From CAYLLN01 sp033762315 (GTDB lineage: Bacteria > Planctomycetota > Planctomycetia > Pirellulales > Pirellulaceae), in the NCBI GenBank assembly GCA_033762315.1, contig JANRLS010000127.1, positions 1-9,648 on the forward strand: a stretch of DNA of 9,648 nt, in the 5' to 3' direction. Shown piece after piece: positions 1 to 5,302 of this stretch. The notes under the pieces were generated by a model, which searched no databases, was not told where the DNA came from, and saw only the letters and a program-made list of their open reading frames with translations. The position numbers and the translations under genes were made by a program. How positions within the stretch are numbered: the first letter of the stretch is position 1; each line of letters begins with the position of its first letter.

Positions 1-406
1 CTTCGATATCGAACTCAAACCGCATCGGGCCATCGTCCGGCATTTGGATCGATTCGAAATCGAAATCGGGCTCGCTGATGGCCGAAAACTGCTGGTCGTC
101 CCCCATTTGGGTCAGACTGTCCATCAGCAGCTTTCCCTTGACCTGATCGACGACGTGTTCCTTGAACCGCTGCTCGACCAGCTTCCGCGGGGCGCGGCCG
201 GGGCGAAAACCGGGAACCTCGGCCTTGGGAACGAGCTCATCGTAGGCGTTTTTGAGATACCGCTCGACATCTTCCCGGGCGATCGACACCGTCACATGCC
301 GCTCGCAAGCCGAGGGCTTGTCGATCTTCACTTCCATCTGGAGCGGGGTTTTTTCTTCCTGCGGCTCGGCGGCTGCGGGGGCGGTTTCTTCGGCTTGGCT
401 GGTCAT
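1..406 (-). CDS. tig: Trigger factor, N-terminal part (runs off left edge)
   Basis: Trigger factor is the ribosome-bound chaperone and peptidyl-prolyl isomerase that receives nascent chains at the exit tunnel. Only the first 135 codons are visible. The frame stays open to base 1, so the PPIase and C-terminal chaperone domains lie outside the window. The ribosome-docking signature GFRPGRAP is at residues 66-73, followed by RKLVEQRF, which closely matches the family's GFRxGKxP loop. A 20-residue Ala/Glu-rich stretch precedes the first conserved beta strand (LQMEVKID), making the N-terminus slightly longer than in E. coli. The start is the ATG at 404-406; no strong Shine-Dalgarno is visible before it. 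The tRNA-Gly gene lies 149 bp upstream on the same strand. The identity is secure from the signature loop; the exact start is less certain. Confidence 0.95.
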   Translation of the reverse strand, partial: MTSQAEETAPAAAEPQEEKTPLQMEVKIDKPSACERHVTVSIAREDVERYLKNAYDELVPKAEVPGFRPGRAPRKLVEQRFKEHVVDQVKGKLLMDSLTQMGDDQQFSAISEPDFDFESIQMPDDGPMRFEFDIE

Positions 407-519
407 GGCAAAGGTCCGGCTGAGGGGAGGCACTTTCGCGTGGCACTAGGCTGGCAAGCAACAAACCCGAAGAACCAGCCAGACAGGCCGGAACTTCGGG
501 CCGCGAAAGTCGAATTGCG

Positions 520-536
520 GGCGGCAACCGGCCGCC
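520..536 (-). other. GC-rich hairpin between tRNA-Gly and tig
   Basis: GGCGGC and GCCGCC form a perfect 6-bp stem around a 5-nt loop, about 20 bp past the tRNA 3' end. On the minus strand it is not followed by a T tract, so it is not a standard intrinsic terminator. It could end the tRNA transcript or help 3' processing, or be chance in GC-rich DNA. Confidence 0.25.
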
Positions 537-555
537 TGCGGGCAACATTTTTGAG

Positions 556-628
556 AGCGGGTGATGGGACTCGAACCCACGACAGCCACCTTGGCAAGGT
601 GGCGCTCTACCAACTGAGCTACACCCGC
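556..628 (-). tRNA. tRNA-Gly (anticodon GCC)
   Basis: A complete 73-nt cloverleaf can be folded by eye on the minus strand. The 7-bp acceptor stem is GCGGGTG with CACCCGC, perfectly paired. The D arm is GCTC-AGTTGGTA-GAGC. The anticodon stem is CCACC/GGTGG with loop TTGCCAA, giving anticodon GCC. The T arm carries TTCGAGT. The discriminator base (position 556) is U, as expected for glycine tRNAs. The 3' CCA is not encoded and must be added after transcription. A sigma-70-like promoter sits immediately upstream. Trigger factor follows on the same strand after 149 bp. Confidence 0.97.
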
Positions 629-643
629 AAACCTGAAGCGACC

Positions 644-671
644 ATTGTGCCCATTCTGGCCGACTTGTAAA
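644..671 (-). promoter_or_regulatory. Putative promoter of tRNA-Gly
   Basis: On the minus strand, TTTACA (666-671, 5 of 6 matches to the -35 consensus) is followed after 16 bp by CACAAT (644-649, 4 of 6 matches to TATAAT). Initiation would fall about 8-10 nt before the mature tRNA 5' end at 628, which fits a tRNA gene with a short leader. Found by eye; planctomycete promoters are not well characterised. Confidence 0.45.
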
Positions 672-873
672 GACGGCGCATAGAAACGACCGCTGGGCGA
701 ACTATAGCTTGGGGAGGGGGGACGGGCAAATGGGACCGCGGTGAAAGGTCCAGACGCCACTACCCCTCACACTCGAACCGCCCGCGAACTCCGCGATTCT
801 ATCGCCCCCAGTGCTTGTCCCGGCTAAAGTCGAAATGAGGAAGCGAACTAAGCCACTTTTGCGGGGATGCGAC

Positions 874-1073
874 ATGGCGGTTAGCGAACTGGCAGTGCGA
901 GTTGCCACCCTGGAGCAAGAACTGGCGAATCTCAAGGTGACCGTAGGTCAGCGATCGCCGGACGGGTGGGAAAGCACGATTGGGGCCTTTGCCAACGACC
1001 CTTTTTTTGACACGAGGCCGTGCGACTGGGGCGCGAATGGCGGAACGCCGAAAACGAGGACCAGGGCTCGTGA
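874..1073 (+). pseudogene. VapB-like antitoxin, frame broken near its middle
   Basis: The ATG at 874 opens a frame beginning MAVSELAVRVATLEQEL, with a heptad-like N-terminal helix, then GWESTIGAFANDPFFD. This resembles small antitoxins found directly upstream of PIN-domain toxins. After Asp46 (1009-1011) the frame turns into unlikely sequence and runs on to a stop at 1108-1110, inside the toxin gene. A second frame, from CAC at 1011 to TGA at 1071-1073, reads HEAVRLGREWRNAE, the C-terminal sequence expected for such an antitoxin, and its stop overlaps the toxin ATG by one base (TGATG). Restoring one base between 1009 and 1011 would give a normal product of about 66 residues. Either the gene carries a real one-base deletion or the sequence has an error. 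Slippage in the T7 tract (1002-1008) would not rescue it, because the second frame meets TGA at 1008-1010. The family assignment is by pattern recognition. Confidence 0.7.
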
Positions 1074-1501
1074 TGATTCTCGATACCGAGCACGTCGTCA
1101 TTCTGCTTGAGGAGACGGCCACCGGCCCCGGTCAATTGAGCCATCGCCTGCGAGTTTCGGGCGAGCAGATCGCCACCACGGTCATTACTCTGGAAGAGAT
1201 TCTACGCGGCTGGCTGGCCGAAATTCGCCGCCTGGCGGACACCCGCTTGCAAATCAACCCCTACAGCCGATTACAGCAAGCGACGGCAACGTTTGCCGCC
1301 TGGAATGTCGTCCCCTGGGATCTGCCACCGGCTCAGCAATTCGAGGAATTCCGCCACCAGAAAATTCGGGTCGGTTCGGCGGACCTCAAAACTGACTGCG
1401 TCGCGCTGGTCCACTCGGCGACGCTGCTGACCTGGAATCTGCGCGACTTGTGCCAAATTCCCAATCTGCGGATCGAAGATTGGTTTTACCCGCAATCCTG
1501 A
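1073..1501 (+). CDS. PIN-domain toxin, VapC family
   Basis: This 142-residue protein is the size of a single PIN domain, a Mg2+-dependent RNase fold used by VapC toxins to cut RNA, often tRNA. It opens MILDTEHVV, with Asp4 as the first predicted metal ligand. Further expected acidic ligands are Glu41/Glu42 (TLEEILRGW), Asp104 (VGSADLK) and Asp125 (NLRDL). The end, IPNLRIEDW, matches the conserved C-terminus of this subgroup. All these positions are present, so the toxin looks catalytically intact. The ATG at 1073 was chosen because it sits at the PIN N-terminus and shares a base with the antitoxin stop (TGATG), implying translational coupling. An upstream in-frame ATG at 980 would add 31 residues inside the antitoxin and is unlikely. 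The oddity is the partner: the antitoxin frame appears broken, so this may be an unrestrained or poorly translated toxin. Target unknown. Confidence 0.85.
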   Translation: MILDTEHVVILLEETATGPGQLSHRLRVSGEQIATTVITLEEILRGWLAEIRRLADTRLQINPYSRLQQATATFAAWNVVPWDLPPAQQFEEFRHQKIRVGSADLKTDCVALVHSATLLTWNLRDLCQIPNLRIEDWFYPQS

Positions 1502-1506
1502 CCTTC

Positions 1507-1534
1507 GTCCCTCTCCCTGAATGGGGAGAGGGAC
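1507..1534. repeat. Perfect 11-bp inverted repeat between convergent genes
   Basis: GTCCCTCTCCC (1507-1517) and GGGAGAGGGAC (1524-1534) form a perfect 11-bp stem with a 6-nt loop. It lies 5 bp after the vapC stop and 28 bp before the stop of the convergent CAP gene, so it is placed to act as a bidirectional transcription stop. Neither side has a T tract, so it is not a canonical intrinsic terminator. Similar CCCTCTCCC/GGGAGAGGG hairpins recur in many GC-rich bacterial genomes, so a dispersed repeat is equally likely. Confidence 0.6.
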
Positions 1535-1562
1535 AACGGACGGCGGACATCACGTCTAATCC

Positions 1563-2252
1563 TTACGGCAGGTCATCGGGCAGGTTGTTCCCGCCGGCAG
1601 GGTTAGCCGAACCGCTGGCGTTGCCACCGGCGGCGTTCCCCTCGCCCTGGGCCTGACCGGCGTTCCTTTCGGCGTCCTTCCGTTCGCGCTCGGCAATGGC
1701 TTTGGCGACTTCTTCCTCGGACTCGCCGGTCACGTCTCCCTGAGCGGGGCTGCCATAGACGCCGACCCAGTAGGGGGTGCCGTTCGGGCCAACCGCATAG
1801 CCGAAGCCCGCCTCGGTGGTGCCGCTGACGATGGAGGCATAATGTCCGCCACTGTTCTGCCACATGCCGAAGGCTCCGGCGACCGAGCCGGTTCCCATCG
1901 CGATGTTCTCCCGAACGCCGCCGCGGAAGCCATACTTGTTCGCCCGATACTGATGCCCGCCGTTGACATAATGGCTAAATTGCCCAGTTTGGGCCATATA
2001 GTTGGCGTGATCCTGGGCCGCCTTGGTTAAAGCCGGGTTCATGCGATGGGGCCGCAAGCCGACGCCGCGGCGAATCTCGTTGTTGCGGCGCAACATGCCG
2101 AACAGGGTCGGGTGCCGATGCAGCTGCACTTCGGCCTGGGCCGTGGGATCTCCGCCACCCCCTTGGGACTCGGTCGATTCTTGAGCGACCGCCAGCGAGG
2201 CGAAGGCCATCGGGGCGAGCAACAGCGCTGCCAATGTCAAACTCGTTCTCAT
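1563..2252 (-). CDS. Secreted CAP-domain (SCP/PR-1-like) protein
   Basis: A 229-residue exported protein. Residues 1-23 are a Sec signal peptide (MRTSLTLAALLLAPMAFASLAVA, cleavage before Gln24). After a short Ser/Gly linker, residues 48-167 form a CAP domain: a first helix with NNEIRRGVGL, the helix HANYMAQTGQFSH with conserved His82 and His94, GVRENIAMG with Glu115, MWQNSGGHYASI with His137, and the terminal strand YWVGVYG. Bacterial CAP proteins are extracellular; some bind lipids or cell-wall material, but the biochemical role here is unknown. Residues 177-196 are highly charged, and the last 30 residues are rich in Gly, Asn and Ala and probably disordered. The ATG at 2250-2252 is preferred over an ATG 21 bp upstream, because it follows AAGGAGG at a 5-nt spacing and starts exactly at the signal peptide. 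It is transcribed alone from a promoter at 2283-2310 and converges on vapC. Confidence 0.9.
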   Translation of the reverse strand: MRTSLTLAALLLAPMAFASLAVAQESTESQGGGGDPTAQAEVQLHRHPTLFGMLRRNNEIRRGVGLRPHRMNPALTKAAQDHANYMAQTGQFSHYVNGGHQYRANKYGFRGGVRENIAMGTGSVAGAFGMWQNSGGHYASIVSGTTEAGFGYAVGPNGTPYWVGVYGSPAQGDVTGESEEEVAKAIAERERKDAERNAGQAQGEGNAAGGNASGSANPAGGNNLPDDLP

Positions 2253-2257
2253 CGTTT

Positions 2258-2264
2258 CCTCCTT
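2258..2264 (-). promoter_or_regulatory. Strong Shine-Dalgarno for CAP-domain gene
   Basis: AAGGAGG on the minus strand, 5 nt before the ATG at 2250-2252. It is the clearest ribosome binding site in the window and decides the start of the CAP gene. Confidence 0.85.
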
Positions 2265-2282
2265 GGGATCCATGCGGAACAG

Positions 2283-2310
2283 ATAATGCGAAACCTGGCA
2301 AGTTAGTCAA
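2283..2310 (-). promoter_or_regulatory. Putative sigma-70-type promoter of CAP-domain gene
   Basis: On the minus strand TTGACT (2305-2310, 5 of 6 consensus matches) is followed after 16 bp by CATTAT (2283-2288, 4 of 6). Transcription would begin near 2275, giving a leader of about 23 nt that contains the Shine-Dalgarno. The spacer includes the octamer CTTGCCAG, which also occurs upstream of two other minus-strand genes here. Confidence 0.5.
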
Positions 2311-2343
2311 GGTTTGCGGGGCCGTTATGACGGGCAAGAAAAC

Positions 2344-2355
2344 GGCTTGCAAGCC
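2344..2355. repeat. Perfect 12-bp palindrome GGCTTGCAAGCC
   Basis: GGCTTGCAAGCC is its own reverse complement. It lies 33 bp upstream of the CAP-gene -35 element. It differs at one base from GGCTTGCCAGCC, found upstream of the lipoprotein gene. It could be a dimeric-regulator site or a short dispersed repeat; no regulator is encoded nearby. Confidence 0.4.
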
Positions 2356-2565
2356 CCCCCAATGGCCTCCAGGTTGCTGGCCCCGCCCGGATCGGTGGAG
2401 AATTGCGAAGATTTCACCGGAATTCGCGCAGTATTAGATTTTCTGATGCTGAAAACGGGCATTTTTTGCCAAATTTTTAGCGCTTCACAAGGCAACTTGC
2501 AGCCTTGCGGACGAGCGCGGCTGCATCGGCGCCAACGTCGCTAGCGGCATCTTTTTAGAAATGGA

Positions 2566-2586
2566 TCAAGAATTATTCAAGAATAA
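2566..2586. repeat. Doubled octamer TCAAGAAT with embedded palindrome
   Basis: TCAAGAAT occurs at 2566-2573 and again at 2577-2584, 11 bp apart and so on nearly the same DNA face. The second copy sits within the interrupted palindrome TTATTC-AA-GAATAA (2573-2586). The arrangement is operator-like, but the nearest gene start (CAP) is more than 300 bp away. Confidence 0.3.
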
Positions 2587-2607
2587 CAGGTGCAACTCTT
2601 TTGTAAT

Positions 2608-2623
2608 CATTCAGCAATGAATG
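2608..2623 (-). terminator. Weak hairpin downstream of lipoprotein gene
   Basis: CATTCA and TGAATG form a perfect 6-bp stem with a 4-nt loop, 27 bp after the lipoprotein stop on the minus strand. It is followed by ATTACAAAAG, not by a T tract. It is therefore at best a weak or factor-assisted terminator, but it is the only well-placed hairpin for ending this transcript. Confidence 0.2.
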
Positions 2624-2649
2624 AGAAAACCGCTCGGTACGCCGGGGGG

Positions 2650-3960
2650 CTAGAGCTTCTCGGCCGGACCAAGGCAGAGCAGTTGGCTGAAATTCCGCAG
2701 ATAGATGCGACCGCCGCACACGGTCGGCGTGGCATAGCAGCGATCGCCGTTTTCGTTCTCGGCCAGCTGCTCGAAGGTGTCGCCGAAGGCCAGCACATGC
2801 GTCTTCCCGCTTTCGGTGGTAACGAGCAATTTCCCGTCCACGAGTACCGGCGAAGCCGACATCTCCCCCAGTCGCTTGAACCACAATTCCTTGCCGCTTG
2901 CCGCTTCCACGCAATGCACGATCCCGTCGTCTTGCGGCACAATCAAGCGCCCCTCGGCAACAACCATCGAGGGGACATAGCATTTCCAATTCTTCTTCCA
3001 AACGACCTCTCCCGAACCATCGGCTTTCATCGCCCAGGTGGCCCGCTGAGGATAGCCGCCGCTGACGAAGATCAGCTCGTCGTTCCAGGCTAGCTGGTTT
3101 GCGCAGACTGTCGCCGGCCCCTCCGCTTCCCAGTGTTTTTTGCCGGTCAATGGATCGTAGCTGACGACCTTCTCCTGCCCCGCCAGCAAGAGCTGCGTCT
3201 TGCCAGCCACCTCGGCGATAACCGGCGTGGCGAAGCTCGCTCCATTGCCACGCTGCACGCGCCAGACAATCTTGCCGCTCTCTTTATCCAAAGCCCCCAG
3301 CCAGCCTGGTCCATTGCTGTCCCCTTGGACGATGACCAGTTTGCCGAACAGAATCGGCGACGAACCATAGCCATGCATCGAGACAAACGGCCCCGCTTCG
3401 GTTTGCCAGGCGATTTGGCCATCGAGCGTCACCGCCGAGACCCAAATCGCGTCTTTGACCATCGCTGTCCAATAGACGTGCTTCCCGTCGCAGGCGGGGG
3501 TCGGCGATGCCTGCGTGTTCTTGCCGTGCGTATGCATGAACCCCCCTTCATGGAGGATGCGCGTCCAGCCCTCTTTGCCGGTGGCCCGGTCAAAGCTGAT
3601 GAGCGACATGGTTTGCTTAGCGTCGTCGGCCGTGGCAATGAAAACCTGATTCCCCCAGACAATCGGCGAGGCGTGCCCCTTGCCCGGCACCGGCACCGAC
3701 CAAACGACGTTTTCCGTCGCCGACCATTTCGTGGGAACGGCTCCGCTGGCCAGGCCGTTGCCTTTGGTTCCGCGCCACCAGGGGAAGTCGTCATCGCTCG
3801 TTGCAATGGGCTCCGCCGCCGCAGTCTCCTCGCCACTTGGCGCAACAGCCGCGACCGGACGGACTTCCGTGACCGGCTTTCCCCGCCCGCAACCGGCTGT
3901 CAACACAACACTCGCGACCATGACGGCCGAGAGGTATCGAAAATGATGGCGAACGACCAT
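2650..3960 (-). CDS. PQQ-like beta-propeller lipoprotein
   Basis: A 436-residue protein of the PQQ-binding-like beta-propeller family, abundant in planctomycetes. Residues 1-23 are a lipoprotein signal, with hydrophobic core AVMVASVVL and lipobox TAG-Cys24. Gly25 after the cysteine gives no inner-membrane retention signal, so outer-membrane anchoring is plausible. An Ala/Pro/Glu-rich linker (25-57) leads to the typical opening FPWWRGTKGNGLA (59-71). Propeller blades follow, with recurrent YDPLTGKKHWE-like turns at FDRATGKEGW (123-132), LDKESGKIVW (224-233), YDPLTGKKHW (268-277) and VEAASGKELW (351-360). I see no catalytic quinoprotein dehydrogenase motif, so a binding or scaffold role is more likely than enzymatic activity; the ligand is unknown. 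The ATG at 3958-3960 fits the signal peptide and follows GGGAG at a 5-nt spacing. In-frame starts up to 4077 would bury the signal. It is divergent from the 373-residue gene. Confidence 0.88.
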   Translation of the reverse strand: MVVRHHFRYLSAVMVASVVLTAGCGRGKPVTEVRPVAAVAPSGEETAAAEPIATSDDDFPWWRGTKGNGLASGAVPTKWSATENVVWSVPVPGKGHASPIVWGNQVFIATADDAKQTMSLISFDRATGKEGWTRILHEGGFMHTHGKNTQASPTPACDGKHVYWTAMVKDAIWVSAVTLDGQIAWQTEAGPFVSMHGYGSSPILFGKLVIVQGDSNGPGWLGALDKESGKIVWRVQRGNGASFATPVIAEVAGKTQLLLAGQEKVVSYDPLTGKKHWEAEGPATVCANQLAWNDELIFVSGGYPQRATWAMKADGSGEVVWKKNWKCYVPSMVVAEGRLIVPQDDGIVHCVEAASGKELWFKRLGEMSASPVLVDGKLLVTTESGKTHVLAFGDTFEQLAENENGDRCYATPTVCGGRIYLRNFSQLLCLGPAEKL

Positions 3961-3989
3961 GGAATCTCCCGCGGGTGGGTCTAGCACGA

Positions 3990-4005
3990 TTGGCTGGCAA
4001 GCCAA
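3990..4005. promoter_or_regulatory. Palindromic element upstream of lipoprotein gene
   Basis: TTGGCT and AGCCAA (3990-3995 and 4000-4005) form a perfect 6-bp inverted repeat around TGCC, 30 bp before the lipoprotein start. On the minus strand TTGGCT (4000-4005) could serve as a weak -35, with TAGACC 16 bp downstream as a poor -10. A repressor-type operator or a dispersed repeat would both fit. Confidence 0.3.
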
Positions 4006-4118
4006 AAGGGGGGTAGGCGACATTACAATCCGCAAATTTGTGGAAGAATGCTTGGCCCCGATCTCATTTTCCGTCATTCTACGGTGCGGGACGGTAGAGT
4101 TCGAGCGGAGAGGTGGCG

Positions 4119-5240
4119 GTGAATTCGTTGGCGCTAGGGGTGTCGGACGATCGAGGCAACCTCTGCCTGGGGCAACCTGGGCCTTGGGGGCGGCTCGAGC
4201 TTGCGCCGCTGGGAATCACTCCTCCGCCAGAGCTGATCGAGCAGTATCAGATCGTCCTTGAACGGACGGTCTGGACCTTTCCGACGCTTGGTCAATCCCA
4301 GGTGCAAGAACTGCTGGTGCGGTGCGGAATTTTGCCTGAATTGGCCCACGATTTGGCGGCCCGCGGCCAGGCCGGAACCGAAGGATGGCAGCTTTCGCCC
4401 AGTCTCCGCGAACTGCTGGAAATTCCCGCCGAACCGCGTGGCAAGCTCTACCACTGGCTCGGCTGGTCGAATGCCAAGTCTTGGCAAGCCTGCGCTTTTC
4501 GGCACTTTGGGGATCATTTCGAAGACTGGCTCGCGGGAGCAGCGCTTGCCCCCGCGACAATCGAGCTCATTCGGCCGCTCGTCTATAACGTCGGCTCGTA
4601 TTTGATGTTTGCCGACCTGCCTGCCGTGGCGGGGCAAATCGGCGATCCGGCGGAGCTGCGCAGGTTGATTGCCGCCCTCGCCCGCGAGGCGACCCTGCTG
4701 ATGCAACTGCACGTTCGTCCTGGGGACAACCTCGAGCAGCTGATCGCCTATTGGGGGCGCGGCGGCCGAGTCAAACAGGTTCGTCCGCTCCTCGAATCGC
4801 TGGCCAAAATTCCGCGGGGGCGAGCGATCGACGTCGTTCATTTGCTCCCCGATTTCGCCCGGCGGCGCGTGTTTACCTTCCCCGACTGGCTGCACGACGG
4901 GCACGATCATCACCGCGATTGTCATTGGTCGAGCCTCAATTTCTTCTCCGCGACGCCCGACGACGCCTATCTCGACCTGAATGCCGTCGCCACGGCCGTG
5001 TCGCGCGATTGGCGGCCCAGCGGCGAACCACCGCTTCTCGGCGACCTCGCCATTTTTCACGACGAACAGGGGCACGTCTTTCACTCCGCCGTATATATCG
5101 CGGGCGACATTCTCTTCACCAAGAACGGCCCCACCCCCACCCGCCCCTGGGTGCTCATGCCGCTGCCGCAAATGTTGCGGTTCTATCATCGCTCATCCGC
5201 CGTTTCCTGCCGCTATTTCCGCCGCCGCGACTTGTGCTAG
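4119..5240 (+). CDS. Uncharacterised protein with possible NlpC/P60-like C-terminus
   Basis: A 373-residue predicted cytoplasmic protein; I see no signal peptide or membrane segment. Residues 1 to about 235 are mostly helical and match no family I can name. The C-terminal part (about 240-360) has a catalytic-triad-like arrangement. DCHWSSLNFF, with Cys268 at a predicted helix start, is followed by GDLAIFHDEQGHVFHSAVYIAGD with His319 and His322, and then FTKNG with Asn336. A Cys at a helix start followed by GD-x-[hydrophobic]-H on strands recalls NlpC/P60 cysteine peptidases, which cut cell-wall peptides or other amides. This is inference from spacing; homology was not tested. I place the start at GTG 4119, since GGAGAGG ends 5 nt before it. 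GTG 4113 is in frame but overlaps that site. The gene is divergent from the lipoprotein and 62 bp upstream of the hydrolase. The last residues (SCRYFRRRDLC) are unusually Arg/Cys-rich. Confidence 0.75.
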   Translation: MNSLALGVSDDRGNLCLGQPGPWGRLELAPLGITPPPELIEQYQIVLERTVWTFPTLGQSQVQELLVRCGILPELAHDLAARGQAGTEGWQLSPSLRELLEIPAEPRGKLYHWLGWSNAKSWQACAFRHFGDHFEDWLAGAALAPATIELIRPLVYNVGSYLMFADLPAVAGQIGDPAELRRLIAALAREATLLMQLHVRPGDNLEQLIAYWGRGGRVKQVRPLLESLAKIPRGRAIDVVHLLPDFARRRVFTFPDWLHDGHDHHRDCHWSSLNFFSATPDDAYLDLNAVATAVSRDWRPSGEPPLLGDLAIFHDEQGHVFHSAVYIAGDILFTKNGPTPTRPWVLMPLPQMLRFYHRSSAVSCRYFRRRDLC

Positions 5241-5302
5241 CTCCCCTGGCGGCAATCCAGTTCCCCTTGCTCCCCCCTGGCCGGGACGGGAATAATAGCG
5301 GT

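Larger units (their letters stand above)
2253..2649. other. 397-bp intergenic region, AT-richer, no gene seen
   Basis: This gap separates the CAP gene start from the lipoprotein gene stop, both on the minus strand. I see no convincing coding frame on either strand. It holds the CAP promoter (2283-2310), a 12-bp perfect palindrome (2344-2355), an AT-richer block at about 2400-2640 including TTTTTT runs near 2462, an interrupted repeat CAAGGC/GCCTTG (2488-2493 and 2502-2507), a doubled octamer TCAAGAAT (2566-2573 and 2577-2584), and a small hairpin (2608-2623). The base composition contrasts with the GC-rich genes on both sides. It may be a regulatory region, a decayed gene or an unrecognised RNA. 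Confidence 0.5.

Noticed and set aside
44..670. Plus-strand open frame of 208 codons
   Set aside because: It runs antisense to trigger factor and through the tRNA; its protein has no recognisable features.
446..760. Minus-strand open frame of 104 codons containing AQLVERHLAKVAVVGSSP
   Set aside because: This is the translation of the tRNA-Gly gene, a well-known false protein pattern. The tRNA cloverleaf explains the sequence.
1002..1011. Programmed ribosomal frameshift at the T7 tract to make full antitoxin
   Set aside because: A -1 shift in the tract reads TGA at 1008-1010 at once, so it would give a truncated product and not the downstream antitoxin end.
2458..2478. GGCA-TTTTT-TGCC followed by AAATTTTT as a plus-strand terminator
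   Set aside because: The stem is only 4 bp, and no plus-strand gene ends upstream of it within 900 bp.
3133..3984. Plus-strand open frame of 283 codons
   Set aside because: Antisense to the PQQ-like lipoprotein; no domain or start signal is visible.
4052..4080. Possible plus-strand promoter TTGGCC-17-CATTCT for the 373-residue gene
   Set aside because: Only 4 of 6 and 3 of 6 matches to consensus; indistinguishable from chance in this composition.
4134..5189. Minus-strand open frame of 351 codons
   Set aside because: Antisense to the 373-residue gene. The plus strand has a ribosome site and coherent domain-like motifs, while the antisense product is Arg/Gly/Pro-rich, as expected from GC-rich shadow frames.
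4751..5302. Upstream in-frame extension of the hydrolase within the preceding gene
   Set aside because: It overlaps the 373-residue gene in another frame, is very Arg/Ser/Pro-rich and precedes the export signal.
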